Positions 38,270 to 47,827 of a stretch of DNA of 64,000 nt are shown one piece after another (the stretch's first letter is position 1; every line of letters starts with the position of its first letter). The stretch comes from Undibacterium sp. 5I1. Lineage in GTDB: Bacteria > Pseudomonadota > Gammaproteobacteria > Burkholderiales > Burkholderiaceae_D. The notes under the pieces were generated by a model. The model was given only the letters and a program-made list of their open reading frames with translations. It searched no databases and was not told the DNA's origin. A program made the translations under genes and the position numbers. Location: positions 2,852,001 through 2,916,000 of the forward strand of contig NZ_JAVIWI010000001.1 of NCBI RefSeq assembly GCF_034314085.1, written 5' to 3'.

Positions 38270-39172
38270 TTAATCAACGTTTTTACCCGCAGATGCACAC
38301 CACACAGAAAACCATTGCTCGCGGCTTAAATTGATACTACAAGCAGCAACAGCTTCACGCACGGCGGTAATACGTCCCGTGCCAGTTAGTACAACAGGCT
38401 TAGACGGATGTCGCAAAATCCAGGCAATTGCGACAGTAGACATCGATACACCTAACTGATCTGCGATGACTTTCAATGCAGCGCTTACCCTCAAACCACG
38501 CTCGCTATCATCTTGCAATAAACGACCTCCCGCTAGTGCCGACCAGATCATCGGCGCAATCCCTAAGCGCTGACACTGGTCCAGCGTGCCATCGTGTAAT
38601 GGCGGCAAATGCAGGGCCGACAACTCCACTTGGTTAGTCACCAGCGGAAAACGGGATGCCAGCAATTCAAATTGCGATGGCGTGAAGTTGGACACACCAA
38701 AATATTTGACCTTACCACTGTGCTGCAATTGCTGAAACGCTTCTGCTATTTCATCCGCATTCATCAAAGGATCGGGTCTGTGTATCAGCAGCAAATCCAG
38801 ATAATCAATCCGCATGTTACGTAAGGAATTCTCGGCCGACGCAATGATGTGCTCACGGCTGGTGTCGTAATGCTGAAGTTGATGCGCAGGTCGCTGATCA
38901 GACACCAGCTTGATGCCGCACTTGCTGACGATCTCGATTTTGTGACGTAACTGCGGTGCCAAGGCCAGCGCCTCACCGAATAATTGCTCGCATTGGTAAT
39001 TGCCATAAATATCGGCATGGTCAGTGGTGGTAATTCCTGATTCCAGAGCCTGCTCAATAAAACTGAGTCTTTGCTGCGGCGTCATCGCCCAATCTGCCAG
39101 ACGCCATAAACCTAGTGCAATGCGAGAGAACTCTGGGCCTGAAGAGGCAAGACGAATACGTGGTGTGGACAT
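38270..39172 (-). CDS. Aldo/keto reductase (YdhF-like)
   Basis: From the ATG at 39172 the protein has 300 residues; the open frame reaches 39220, but the added segment has no similarity to the family. It has the (beta/alpha)8 reductase signature: GITTTDHADIYGNYQCEQLF with the catalytic Asp and Tyr, EIVSKCGIKL with Lys, and YLDLLLIHRPDPL with His. The C-terminal PSKPVVLTGTGRITAVREAV fits the NADPH-binding loop of YdhF-type enzymes. Carbonyl substrate is unknown. It sits alone on the minus strand before the aminotransferase. Confidence 0.92.
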   Translation of the reverse strand: MSTPRIRLASSGPEFSRIALGLWRLADWAMTPQQRLSFIEQALESGITTTDHADIYGNYQCEQLFGEALALAPQLRHKIEIVSKCGIKLVSDQRPAHQLQHYDTSREHIIASAENSLRNMRIDYLDLLLIHRPDPLMNADEIAEAFQQLQHSGKVKYFGVSNFTPSQFELLASRFPLVTNQVELSALHLPPLHDGTLDQCQRLGIAPMIWSALAGGRLLQDDSERGLRVSAALKVIADQLGVSMSTVAIAWILRHPSKPVVLTGTGRITAVREAVAACSINLSREQWFSVWCASAGKNVD

Positions 39173-39321
39173 AAAATCTTTAAAAAATAAAAGGGAAGGG
39201 AGAACTTTATTCAACCACAAAAACTAGGTCATTCATCGGCGCAAAGAATCTATTATTTCAGAAACGCAAAGAACGTAACAATGACGTTCTTTGCCAGCGT
39301 GAACTCGCTTTGATACTGCGC

Positions 39322-40566
39322 TTATGCTTCTACACCATCATCGCGAAACATCGTCTTCAGACCACGTAAAGCCTGGCGAATCCGCGCTTCGTTTTCGATC
39401 AAGGCAAAGCGTACATATTCGTCGCCATACTCGCCAAAACCGATACCGGGTGACACGCAAAGTTTGGCCTTTTCAAGAACCTGCTTAGCAAATTCAAGTG
39501 AGCCCAGTTGACGATAAGCCGGCGGAATATGTGCCCAGATATACATTGACGCTTTCGGAATATCGACCATCCAGCCCAGCTCGTGTAAGCCTTTTACCAA
39601 GACATCACGACGACGCTGATACTTGTCGCGAATCTCGCTGACGCAAGTTTGATCGCCTTCCAGCGCTGCAATCGCCGCTACTTGTACCGGCGTAAAACTA
39701 CCGTAATCGTGGTAGCTTTTTATCCTTGCCAAAGCCGATACCAGCTCTTTATTGCCAACCATAAATCCGATCCGCCAGCCTGCCATGTTATAGCTTTTAG
39801 ATAGCGTAAAAAATTCGACAGCGACATCACGCGCACCCGGCACCTGCATGATTGAGGGCGCTTTCCATCCATCAAAAACGATGTCGGCATACGCCAGATC
39901 ATGGACCACCAAGATGTTATGTTTTTTCGCCAGTTTGACGACGCGCTCAAAAAATTCCAACTCTACGCATTGCGCTGTCGGGTTGGAAGGGAAGCCGAAG
40001 ATCATCATTTTCGGTTTTGGATAACTCTCGCGGATAGCGCGTTCCAGTTCGGCAAAAAAATCCACGCCCGGACTCATGCGTATTGAACGGATATCGGCAC
40101 CAGCAATCACCGCGCCATAAATGTGAATCGGGTAGCTGGGATTGGGTACTAGCACAGTGTCGCCCTTATCCAAAGTCGCCAGCATCAGATGGGCAAGACC
40201 TTCTTTAGAACCGATGGTGACGATCGCCTCGGTGTCAGGATTTAGGTCAACGTCATAGCGGGATTTATACCAATGTGCAATCGCGCGACGTAAGCGTGGA
40301 ATACCTTTGGAAGCGGAATAGCCATGCGTATCAGGTCGTTGTGCGACCTCAACCAATTTGGCAACGATGTGGGGTGGAGTAGCGCCATCAGGATTGCCCA
40401 TCGACATATCGATAATATCCTCGCCACGACGGCGCGCCGCCATTTTTAGCTCGGCAGTAATATTGAAGACATACGGTGGAAGGCGATTAATGCGGGAGAA
40501 AGTATAACTGCGGCTTGGTGTCGTATCACCCCGGCCCGGCGGAGTAGTGCTATCAATAATGGTCAT
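39322..40566 (-). CDS. alaC: Alanine-forming aminotransferase (AlaC type)
   Basis: The protein has 414 residues. It is a fold-type I PLP aminotransferase: [60 protein letters not shown], and the PLP-lysine segment [19 protein letters not shown]. The N-terminal region with [20 protein letters not shown] and the overall pattern match AlaC-type enzymes, which transfer amino groups between glutamate and pyruvate. The gene directly upstream in many related genomes is homoserine dehydrogenase, but here a family A repeat and then anmK lie on that side. Confidence 0.88.
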   Translation of the reverse strand: MTIIDSTTPPGRGDTTPSRSYTFSRINRLPPYVFNITAELKMAARRRGEDIIDMSMGNPDGATPPHIVAKLVEVAQRPDTHGYSASKGIPRLRRAIAHWYKSRYDVDLNPDTEAIVTIGSKEGLAHLMLATLDKGDTVLVPNPSYPIHIYGAVIAGADIRSIRMSPGVDFFAELERAIRESYPKPKMMIFGFPSNPTAQCVELEFFERVVKLAKKHNILVVHDLAYADIVFDGWKAPSIMQVPGARDVAVEFFTLSKSYNMAGWRIGFMVGNKELVSALARIKSYHDYGSFTPVQVAAIAALEGDQTCVSEIRDKYQRRRDVLVKGLHELGWMVDIPKASMYIWAHIPPAYRQLGSLEFAKQVLEKAKLCVSPGIGFGEYGDEYVRFALIENEARIRQALRGLKTMFRDDGVEA

Positions 40567-40742
40567 GATGTATTTTCACGTAAGCGCCCGGATCCGTCCG
40601 AGCGACGTTGAAGCGTGTGCTTCATGGACGATCATAACCAGCGCCTCTGAATCGCGCAATGATTTTTATTCGATCAGAAAAAGTGGGGGGAATGGCTAGC
40701 GCAAAATGTCTCATTTCGAATTTATCCGCACGTAACAAATAA

Positions 40743-40825
40743 ATATACTCCCCATATGTATATTTTATTGTCCATATAATACTTGGACAATAAGGCATTT
40801 TTTATAAAAAATAGGGGGAGTATAT
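40743..40825 (+). repeat. 83-bp palindromic element, family A, copy 6
   Basis: This is the most symmetrical copy. ATATACTCCCC and GGGGAGTATAT form an 11-bp terminal inverted repeat. Inside, TTATTGTCCA and TGGACAATAA form a perfect 10-bp stem. It lies between anmK and the aminotransferase gene, upstream of the latter. Confidence 0.9.
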
Positions 40826-40859
40826 GCAATTTGGCAGTGCAAAAGTCTAAGCGATTACG

Positions 40860-42047
40860 CTAAGCGGGATATAAAGCGCCAAGAATCCGCAAACCTTTTG
40901 CGCCAGTTACTTCGGGCAAATTACCCGCCGAGCGATCAACAAATTGTTGTGCCAGCCAGGCAAAGGCCAGGGCTTCAACATGATGTGGCGAAACTCCCAG
41001 ATCCTCAGTGCTTGCGACGGTTGACTGCGATCCCTTGCGACGCAATGTCGACTCAATATGTTGCATCAGACATTGGTTATAAGCCCCGCCACCGCAGATA
41101 TAGATGCCAGCAACATCGGGTGCATAATTTAAGATAGCGTCAACCAGAGTCGTCGCAGTGAACGCACACAGCGTCGTCTGTACGTCTACTGCAGAGATAT
41201 CCGCAAACGCTGACAACTGTAATTTTTGATTCAACCAATCGGGACGGAATAAATCACGCCCCGTACTTTTTGGTGGAGCCGTCTGTAAAAATGCCTCATC
41301 GCACAATGCAGCCAACAATCCGGTATGTACTTGCCCCTGCGCCGCCCAGGCACCATTTTCATCATAGGATTTAGCATGATGCTGCGCGATCCAGGCATCC
41401 ATTAACACGTTACCAGGACCCGTATCGAAACCGGTAGTCGAGCCATCTGCCCGCAATATACTGATATTGCTGATACCGCCGATATTGGCGACGACCCTAC
41501 ATACGCCAACCTGACCAAAAATCGCGCGATGAAATGCTGGCACCAGCGGTGCGCCCTGCCCTCCCGCCGCGACATCACGGCTACGAAAATCAGCGATCAC
41601 ATCGATGCCAGACAATTCTGCCAGCAAAGCAGGATTATTGGTCTGGCGCGTATAGCCTAGCTCTGGACGATGTCGTATGGTCTGGCCATGCACACCAATA
41701 GCACGCACACTATGCTGATCAAATGACGCCACTTTTTCAAGCAAGGCATTAACGCAAGCGGCGTATTGTCTGACCAGCATATTAGCGGCCAAAGCCTCTC
41801 GATGAATCTCATCTGCACCTGATTGCTGCAATGCCATTACATCAGCCCGTAAGGTATCTGCAAACGGAATATAAGCACTCGCCAGCAATCGCATGGTGTT
41901 GGCTTGCGCAGGGTCTGAGTGATCTGGTAATGCAACCAGAACGCCATCTACGCCGTCCAGACTGGTGCCTGACATTAAACCGATATACAAGTTATTAGTG
42001 AGATTTTTCATGGCGGGGGGGGCAAAGTTAAATTCAGGCATCGTCAC
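40860..42047 (-). CDS. anmK: Anhydro-N-acetylmuramic acid kinase
   Basis: The protein has 395 residues. It phosphorylates and opens 1,6-anhydro-MurNAc from cell-wall turnover to give MurNAc-6-phosphate. Signature segments are YIGLMSGTSLDGVDGVLVAL, RAIGVHGQTIRHRPE, RSRDVAAGGQGAPLVPAFH, ANIGGISNISIL, GFDTGPGNVLMDAW and IYICGGGAYNQCLM. Length is standard. It lies on the same strand as, and downstream of, an M23 endopeptidase gene, separated by a terminator. Confidence 0.96.
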   Translation of the reverse strand: MTMPEFNFAPPAMKNLTNNLYIGLMSGTSLDGVDGVLVALPDHSDPAQANTMRLLASAYIPFADTLRADVMALQQSGADEIHREALAANMLVRQYAACVNALLEKVASFDQHSVRAIGVHGQTIRHRPELGYTRQTNNPALLAELSGIDVIADFRSRDVAAGGQGAPLVPAFHRAIFGQVGVCRVVANIGGISNISILRADGSTTGFDTGPGNVLMDAWIAQHHAKSYDENGAWAAQGQVHTGLLAALCDEAFLQTAPPKSTGRDLFRPDWLNQKLQLSAFADISAVDVQTTLCAFTATTLVDAILNYAPDVAGIYICGGGAYNQCLMQHIESTLRRKGSQSTVASTEDLGVSPHHVEALAFAWLAQQFVDRSAGNLPEVTGAKGLRILGALYPA

Positions 42048-42078
42048 CGACGCCTTAAAGCAGATTATTTATCAGGCT

Positions 42079-42109
42079 AAAAAAAAGGCTGAACATGGAG
42101 TTCAGCCTT
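42079..42109 (-). terminator. Rho-independent terminator after the M23 peptidase gene
   Basis: AAGGCTGAAC and GTTCAGCCTT form a 10-bp stem with a 5-base loop. On the minus strand it is followed by a run of eight T residues, which places it as the end of the M23 peptidase transcript. Confidence 0.9.
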
Positions 42110-42148
42110 CTATTGTACTTGTAGATCTGCTCGCAACTTCCTGGAGAA

Positions 42149-43516
42149 TTACTTCGATGCGAGTCTCATCGTTGCTGGTGATCCTTGTGGACGCAACAAG
42201 GCAAAGCGATGCGCCATATCGTCCGCCACAGATTTAAAACGCGGCAAGTCGTTTCCGGCGAGTGGCGGTGCGTTGGGCACACTGACCGACATAGGATCAC
42301 GTGCTTCATTATTCACCCGGAATTCATAGTGCAAATGCGGACCAGTTGACCAGCCAGTGGTGCCAACATACCCAATCACTTCACCCTGGCTGACTTTACT
42401 ACCTTTATGGATGCCCGCTGCAAAACGGCTCATGTGTGCATACGCCGTGCTGTAATTAGACCAGTGCTTAATGACGACCAGATTGCCGTAACCACCGCTC
42501 ATGCCTGCGGTCTCCACTACGCCGTCACCGGATGCACGGACAGGTGTCCCGACCACAGCGGCAAAGTCCACGCCTTTATGCGCTTTCCATTGACCGGAAA
42601 TAGGATGCAAGCGCATCGCAAAGCCAGAAGAAATACGAGTGAATTCCAACGGTGATTTTAAGAATGCTTTCTTGAGGGATTTACCATCAAAACTGTAGTA
42701 ACCGCCTGCGCCACCCGCCTCATCAAACCAGACGGATTGGAATAACTTACCGGAGTTGCTGAATTCGCCAGCTAATACGCGACCAGTTCGGATGAACTCA
42801 CCATTCTGCCAAAAGCTTTCATACACAACGTTAAAATGGTCGCCGCGTTGCAGATAACGGAAATCTACATTGGTCTCAAACATACTGACGATTTGGGTCG
42901 CAATATTGTCAGGGATTTGTGCATCATCGGTGGCGGCGAACAAGGTCGAGCGGATATCGCCAGAGCGCATCTCTACTCGTTTTTCTAACTTGGCAGTCGC
43001 ATCGATAGAGATCAATTTACCCGCTGCATCGCGGGTGATGGTGATGTTGTGAACTGGCTTATCGTTGCTGTCGACCATGGTCGCTTGCAGCCACTCCAGC
43101 TCGCCTTCGTCATTGGTCTGAGCACGAATAGATTTACCAGTACGCAGCTGCATCACAGAACGGGCAACCGCGTCAGTTTTAATGAATTTAGTCGCCTCAT
43201 CATCCTCAACGCCTAAGCGCAATAACAAAGAACCCAAACTATCACCACGTAAGACTTTTTCTTCGCGGATAAAATGCTGTTCGTTCTCTTCTAGGGCAGC
43301 AACTTGCTCATCTAATTTAGGCAAATCTAATTGCTGAGTGATTTTCTTGACTGGCAAATCGGAGGCATCCGGTGCCATCGGTGCAACACCGACTGCGCCA
43401 AAAGCACACACTGCAAAAAACAAACCGCAAAACGAAACAATTCGCGAAGTACGCGTAGTTCCGAATAACAACCTGCTGCCAGAAGTTAATTGATGGAATT
43501 TATCTGATAGACGCAT
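42149..43516 (-). CDS. M23-family peptidoglycan endopeptidase
   Basis: From the ATG at 43516 the protein has 455 residues; the open frame extends to 43591 but that stretch is AT-rich and lacks a hydrophilic start. A membrane anchor or signal (about 25-46, RIVSFCGLFFAVCAFGAVG) is followed by an OapA/LysM-like region (VLRGDSLGSLLLRLGVEDD) and a C-terminal LytM/M23 domain. The zinc site is seen as HKGVDFAAVVGTPV (H and D) and GPHLHYEFRVN (HxH). It should cut peptidoglycan cross-links in the periplasm. It is divergent from tyrS, as in many Burkholderiales. Confidence 0.93.
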   Translation of the reverse strand: MRLSDKFHQLTSGSRLLFGTTRTSRIVSFCGLFFAVCAFGAVGVAPMAPDASDLPVKKITQQLDLPKLDEQVAALEENEQHFIREEKVLRGDSLGSLLLRLGVEDDEATKFIKTDAVARSVMQLRTGKSIRAQTNDEGELEWLQATMVDSNDKPVHNITITRDAAGKLISIDATAKLEKRVEMRSGDIRSTLFAATDDAQIPDNIATQIVSMFETNVDFRYLQRGDHFNVVYESFWQNGEFIRTGRVLAGEFSNSGKLFQSVWFDEAGGAGGYYSFDGKSLKKAFLKSPLEFTRISSGFAMRLHPISGQWKAHKGVDFAAVVGTPVRASGDGVVETAGMSGGYGNLVVIKHWSNYSTAYAHMSRFAAGIHKGSKVSQGEVIGYVGTTGWSTGPHLHYEFRVNNEARDPMSVSVPNAPPLAGNDLPRFKSVADDMAHRFALLRPQGSPATMRLASK

Positions 43517-43803
43517 GCAATAAGTTAAAATTAATATATTGAGTAATAAATTGATATAAAGAATTGAGTGCAGGAACGATAAAACGTTCAATGCAGAACG
43601 ATATAAAAAGTAATTCCTAATACCAATTACTGACTATCGTTCCATCTCATTTTCATACCATTTTCGTATAGTGCCCGAGGCTGAATGCACGAAAAAATCT
43701 CGCTGGATTATAGCAAAGCTACCTTGCAAAAAAAACTGATTATGGGTGCAGACCACTCGATCGGCTAGCGGTGTTACAAAAAACTGATGTAGATAAAATC
43801 ATA

Positions 43804-45072
43804 ATGACCTCCATACAAACTCCCTCTCTTTCTTCAAAATCTGCAGCATCATCCACGGTCTTACCACTATCAGATGCCGTACAACATGCGCTGGCAGTTG
43901 CTAAACGCGGTGCGGATGAACTGTTAATCGAATCCGAATTTGCGCAAAAATTAGCTCGTAGTGAACAAACTGGCAAGCCTTTACGCATCAAACTTGGTCT
44001 TGACCCAACCGCACCAGATTTGCACCTGGGACATACTGTTGTATTGAACAAGATGCGGCAGTTGCAAGATTTAGGCCACACCGTCATATTTTTGATCGGC
44101 GATTTTACGTCGATGATCGGCGACCCTTCTGGACGCAATGCGACGCGCCCACCGCTGACCCGTGAACAGATAGCAGCAAACGCCCAGACTTACTTTAAGC
44201 AAGCCAGTCTCGTGCTGGATGCGAGCAAAACAGAGATCCGTTACAACTCTGAATGGTCAGATCCGCTAGGCGCACGTGGCATGATTGAATTGTCATCAAA
44301 ATACACCGTAGCGCGGATGATGGAACGTGACGATTTCACAAAACGTTTTAAAGCAGGAACGCCCATTTCGGTGCATGAATTTTTATACCCGCTGATGCAG
44401 GGTTATGATTCTGTGGCGTTGCGCTCCGATTTGGAACTTGGTGGCACTGACCAAAAATTCAACTTATTAGTTGGTCGTGAATTGCAAAAAGATTATGGAC
44501 AAGAGCAGCAATGTATTTTGACCATGCCTCTATTGGAGGGTTTGGATGGCATAGAAAAAATGTCGAAATCCAAAAATAATTACATCGCCATCACCGAACC
44601 TGCCAACACGATGTTCGCCAAAATCATGAGCATTTCGGACATCATGATGTGGCGCTATTACGAATTATTATCGTTCTGCTCAATGGAGCAAATTACAGCC
44701 CATAAAAAAGCAGTCGCCGAGGGACAAAATCCACGGGATATTAAAGTCGCCATTGCGCAAGAAATTGTCACGCGCTTCCATAATAAGCAGGCCGCAGACG
44801 ACGCGCTGACGGACTTCGTCAACCGCTCCAAAGGTGGCATTCCCGACGATGTGCCAGAAATCGCACTCAGTGGCGCGCCGATTGCGATCGCACAACTATT
44901 GAAGCAAACCAATCTCTGCCCCTCCACCTCCGATGCGATGCGTATGATAGATCAAGGCGGCGTGCGTTTGGATGGCGCAGTTGTCAGCGACAAAGCCGTC
45001 AAAATTGAGGCGGGTACCTTTGTACTGCAAGTGGGTAAACGTAAATTTGCCAAAATCACTTTGTCGGCATGA
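43804..45072 (+). CDS. tyrS: Tyrosyl-tRNA synthetase
   Basis: From the ATG at 43804 the protein has 422 residues; a GTG at 43771 is a less likely alternative. The class I fold has the HIGH-like motif [30 protein letters not shown] for tyrosine binding and the KMSKS loop [14 protein letters not shown]. The C-terminal S4 domain reads [17 protein letters not shown]. These place it in the TyrS subgroup that includes TyrZ-like enzymes. It charges tRNA-Tyr. dtd follows 55 bp downstream. Confidence 0.96.
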   Translation: MTSIQTPSLSSKSAASSTVLPLSDAVQHALAVAKRGADELLIESEFAQKLARSEQTGKPLRIKLGLDPTAPDLHLGHTVVLNKMRQLQDLGHTVIFLIGDFTSMIGDPSGRNATRPPLTREQIAANAQTYFKQASLVLDASKTEIRYNSEWSDPLGARGMIELSSKYTVARMMERDDFTKRFKAGTPISVHEFLYPLMQGYDSVALRSDLELGGTDQKFNLLVGRELQKDYGQEQQCILTMPLLEGLDGIEKMSKSKNNYIAITEPANTMFAKIMSISDIMMWRYYELLSFCSMEQITAHKKAVAEGQNPRDIKVAIAQEIVTRFHNKQAADDALTDFVNRSKGGIPDDVPEIALSGAPIAIAQLLKQTNLCPSTSDAMRMIDQGGVRLDGAVVSDKAVKIEAGTFVLQVGKRKFAKITLSA

Positions 45073-45127
45073 TCTGCGGTATGGATTACGTCCGGCATCT
45101 GCACCGCATCTATCAAAAAACGACAAC

Positions 45128-45589
45128 ATGATCGCACTACTACAACGCGTTAGTCATGCCAGTGTTGTCGTTGATAGCAACACCATAGGCTCGATTGGCA
45201 CAGGTTTGCTGGTGTTGTTGTGCGCAGAACGCGGTGACAGCGAAGTACAAGCCGATGCCTTGCTTAAAAAATTACTGGCCTACCGTGTGTTTTCAGATAA
45301 CGCTGGCAAGATGAATTTAAGCTTGACCGATACCGCAGGGGACTTGCTGCTGGTGCCACAATTTACATTAGCGGCCGATACCAATTCTGGTACGCGCCCC
45401 TCGTTTACTCCGGCCGCATCGCCAGAAGATGGTCGCAGATTATTTGACTACTTTGTCACTCAAGCCAGCACCAAACATAGCCAGATTGCCAAAGTCGCTA
45501 CCGGACAGTTCGGCGCCGATATGAAGGTCTCGCTGACCAACGATGGGCCTGTCACTTTCTGGCTGCAAACCAAGAAGCCCGCTGTATAG
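45128..45589 (+). CDS. dtd: D-aminoacyl-tRNA deacylase
   Basis: From the ATG at 45128 the protein has 153 residues, with [16 protein letters not shown] at the start. Family motifs are the SQFTLAA-like [10 protein letters not shown] and the cross-subunit [11 protein letters not shown], equivalent to the conserved NxGPxT. The enzyme removes D-amino acids, especially D-Tyr, from tRNA. Adjacency to tyrS fits that role. An earlier frame start (44972) lies within tyrS and is ignored. Confidence 0.96.
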   Translation: MIALLQRVSHASVVVDSNTIGSIGTGLLVLLCAERGDSEVQADALLKKLLAYRVFSDNAGKMNLSLTDTAGDLLLVPQFTLAADTNSGTRPSFTPAASPEDGRRLFDYFVTQASTKHSQIAKVATGQFGADMKVSLTNDGPVTFWLQTKKPAV

Positions 45590-45611
45590 TCAACATTCAG
45601 AAGCGTTATTT

Positions 45612-46259
45612 ATGACCGATATTCTCTTGATCCGCCACGGCGAAACCGCTTGGAATGCGATCCGCAAACTACAAGGCCACTTAGACGTTCCGCTCAATGC
45701 AGAGGGCACGCGGCAGGCAAAAGCTCTTGCTGCGGCATTACAAAATGAAAAACTGGATGCCATTATTTCCAGCGATCTGCAACGTGCAGTACAAACCGCC
45801 GGAGAAATCGCTCGTCTGCAAGGTCTCAGTACGCGTATTGATGCTGGTCTGCGCGAACGCTGCTTTGGCGGCTTTGAAGGTTTGTTGTACAGCGATCTGC
45901 CACTGCGCTTTCCGGAGGCTTACGCAGTCTGGCAAGCACGTGATCCTGATGCACCGTTTCCACCCGGAGAAAATCAGGGCGAAACCATACGTCAGTTCCA
46001 CACGCGGGTCATGACACATATCCTGCATTATGCGAAACAATTTGAAGGACAAAAAATCGCTTTGGTGGCGCATGGCGGCGTACTCGAATGCGCCTATCGC
46101 GCCGCTAACAATCTGGCACTAGATGCGCCGCGCGAAGTCACTTTATATAATGCCAGTATTAACCGCTTTCGGTACGACCCGACGCTGGCAAACGGTTTGC
46201 AATTGATCTCATGGGGCGAGATTGAACATCTGAATCATGATCTCACTGACGAAATTTAA
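45612..46259 (+). CDS. Histidine phosphatase (phosphoglycerate mutase-like)
   Basis: From the ATG at 45612 the protein has 215 residues. The catalytic RHG motif is LLIRHGETAWN, and VAHGGVLECAYR supplies the second His. Other conserved parts are SSDLQRAVQTAGEIA and LRERCFGGFEGLL. It is of the cofactor-independent GpmB/CobC-like type; whether it acts on phosphoglycerate, a nucleotide or another phosphate is open. It follows dtd by 22 bp and probably shares the tyrS-dtd transcript. Confidence 0.93.
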   Translation: MTDILLIRHGETAWNAIRKLQGHLDVPLNAEGTRQAKALAAALQNEKLDAIISSDLQRAVQTAGEIARLQGLSTRIDAGLRERCFGGFEGLLYSDLPLRFPEAYAVWQARDPDAPFPPGENQGETIRQFHTRVMTHILHYAKQFEGQKIALVAHGGVLECAYRAANNLALDAPREVTLYNASINRFRYDPTLANGLQLISWGEIEHLNHDLTDEI

Positions 46260-46372
46260 CGAGATTGCATCAGAGTCGCAGCTTGAATTGAGGCTTGAAA
46301 AATTCAGAATCGGCTTAAGATACTCAATGCAATTTATGTGCATTGCGAATGCTTAGTCACTAAGGAAGCTCC

Positions 46373-47092
46373 ATGGGCCTAGATTTACTCAATTTAAAAC
46401 AAGCGTCCAATGATTTTGAGAAATCGATGGAGCGTTTGATTGATCAAAATGTAGCTCCCTTAGTTGAGCGCTCGATACAGCAAGTGAGTACGGAATTATC
46501 CCAAGTTATTCAGCAAGCCGGCGCGCAGATTGATCGCAATATTGCTGTACTGTCAGAAGAAATTCACAACCAGCGCAGCATGACCAAGGACGATATTAAA
46601 GCCTTGATTGATTATTCAACCGAACAAATCGGTGCCGCATTAGATCAGCGCATTCTCGCTATCAAGCATGAGACTTCCACCTTGATCAATGAAAAAGTGG
46701 AGATGCTAAAAGCAGAGCTGGAAGATGCTGCAATCACCAGCCGTAAGACCATGTATGTGAACGTAGCGATCTCCATCGGTGCTGCGATTTGCATGGCAAT
46801 CATCGGTTTAATCTATAAAAAAATCTCGCTGGGCGAACTCAATTTGCTAAACGTGTTCCGCGTCACTTTGCTGTCGTGTGCAACATTTACGTTAGTGCTG
46901 TCCGGCTTAAAAGGCTTGCAGCGCTGGCGCGGCATGAGGCGCGCAAAAAAAAGCGTGGCGACGGTGGCGATTTCTTATCTTGGTGTGCTGCGACCAAATG
47001 GCGCAATGGGATTATTTTTGCTCAGCGTGGCGTTGTTAGCCGGGTGGTGGCGCTATATCACTTTGCGAAGTGAACAGAACCTCCGAATTTGA
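46373..47092 (+). CDS. Coiled-coil membrane protein of unknown function
   Basis: The protein has 239 residues. The first 120 or so are an uninterrupted amphipathic helix pattern (LVERSIQQVSTELSQVIQQA, ALDQRILAIKHETSTLINEK), expected to form a coiled coil. Three hydrophobic segments follow: MYVNVAISIGAAICMAIIGL, VTLLSCATFTLVLSGL, and GAMGLFLLSVALLAGWW. I do not recognise the family. The Lys/Arg-rich loop RGMRRAKKS lies between segments two and three. It stands after the histidine phosphatase gene with a gap of about 110 bp, and the second repeat family begins right after its stop. Confidence 0.75.
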   Translation: MGLDLLNLKQASNDFEKSMERLIDQNVAPLVERSIQQVSTELSQVIQQAGAQIDRNIAVLSEEIHNQRSMTKDDIKALIDYSTEQIGAALDQRILAIKHETSTLINEKVEMLKAELEDAAITSRKTMYVNVAISIGAAICMAIIGLIYKKISLGELNLLNVFRVTLLSCATFTLVLSGLKGLQRWRGMRRAKKSVATVAISYLGVLRPNGAMGLFLLSVALLAGWWRYITLRSEQNLRI

Positions 47093-47094
47093 AC

Positions 47095-47154
47095 GTCCAA
47101 TGATTATGTGGCCTCCGGACCAATATCGTGCCAGAAGCTGCAGAATGAATGGGC
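47095..47154 (+). repeat. 60-bp palindromic element, family B, copy 1
   Basis: The element starts GTCCAAT three bases after the stop codon of the upstream gene. It shares about three-quarters of its bases with a copy at 62556, including the central GACCAATATCG and the GAAGC and CAGAAT blocks. Its right arm has decayed, ending AATGGGC where the other copy has ATTGGAC. Confidence 0.7.
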
Positions 47155-47171
47155 GTTGAAAATAAAATCAG

Positions 47172-47729
47172 TTAGCTCCTCTCCGTTAATATCCAATCTA
47201 ACGGTACGTCATGCGAGCCAACTACAAATTCTGTGCTTGCTAGCGAGTAGGCAATTCCGATTGTTTTTGGCCTTGGTGTTAGCGCCAAAGTTCGGTCATA
47301 AAATCCACCGCCATAACCAAGCCGAAAATGCTGACTATTAAATCCGACACAAGGGATTACCAATACTTGCGGCTGCAAGAATTGCCAGGGTTTTTCTGGG
47401 ATGGCGATACCGTAATCATCTTGCCCCATTGCATCTCCTGGCTGCCAGGCCGCAAATGATAGCGGCTTATATTTGGCAACTACAACGGGCAAAGCAAGCT
47501 GAATACCTAAATTGTGCAATTGGGCATAACAAGCGCGTAAATCTGGCTCTGCCTGAATCGGCCAGTAAACACCTAGGCTAGCGGGTTGATATGTACTGCA
47601 CCATGCCAAAACTTGCTGAGACAAATGTAAATCCCATCGCTGCCTGTCATCCAGACTGGCAGAGCGGCGTTGATCTAGCAAGCGTTTGCGCAAACCACTG
47701 CGCGATTCGCCATGAAATTGATCAACCAT
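47172..47729 (-). CDS. 5-formyltetrahydrofolate cyclo-ligase
   Basis: The protein has 185 residues. The start RKRLLDQRRSASLDDRQ is the family's basic helix, followed by GVYWPIQAEPDLRACYAQL, and the active-site segment LVIPCVGFNSQHFRLGYGGGFYDRTL with the GxGGGFYDR glycine-rich loop. The enzyme converts 5-formyl-THF to 5,10-methenyl-THF with ATP. It is divergent from the Slt gene. In gammaproteobacteria this gene often follows 6S RNA, but no such RNA fits the short gap here. Confidence 0.95.
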   Translation of the reverse strand: MVDQFHGESRSGLRKRLLDQRRSASLDDRQRWDLHLSQQVLAWCSTYQPASLGVYWPIQAEPDLRACYAQLHNLGIQLALPVVVAKYKPLSFAAWQPGDAMGQDDYGIAIPEKPWQFLQPQVLVIPCVGFNSQHFRLGYGGGFYDRTLALTPRPKTIGIAYSLASTEFVVGSHDVPLDWILTERS

Positions 47730-47827
47730 GACCAGTCAATCCTGTTTTAGAGTTTTGTAATCGAAGGCTTGCGAGCTGAGTGGGCTGTGTCATACTGTCT
47801 TAAACGTCAAGATGGAAGCTGTAGAAA

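Noticed and set aside
47730..47827. 6S RNA next to the 5-formyl-THF cyclo-ligase gene
   Set aside because: The gap to the Slt gene is only 98 bases and shows no 6S-like long hairpin.
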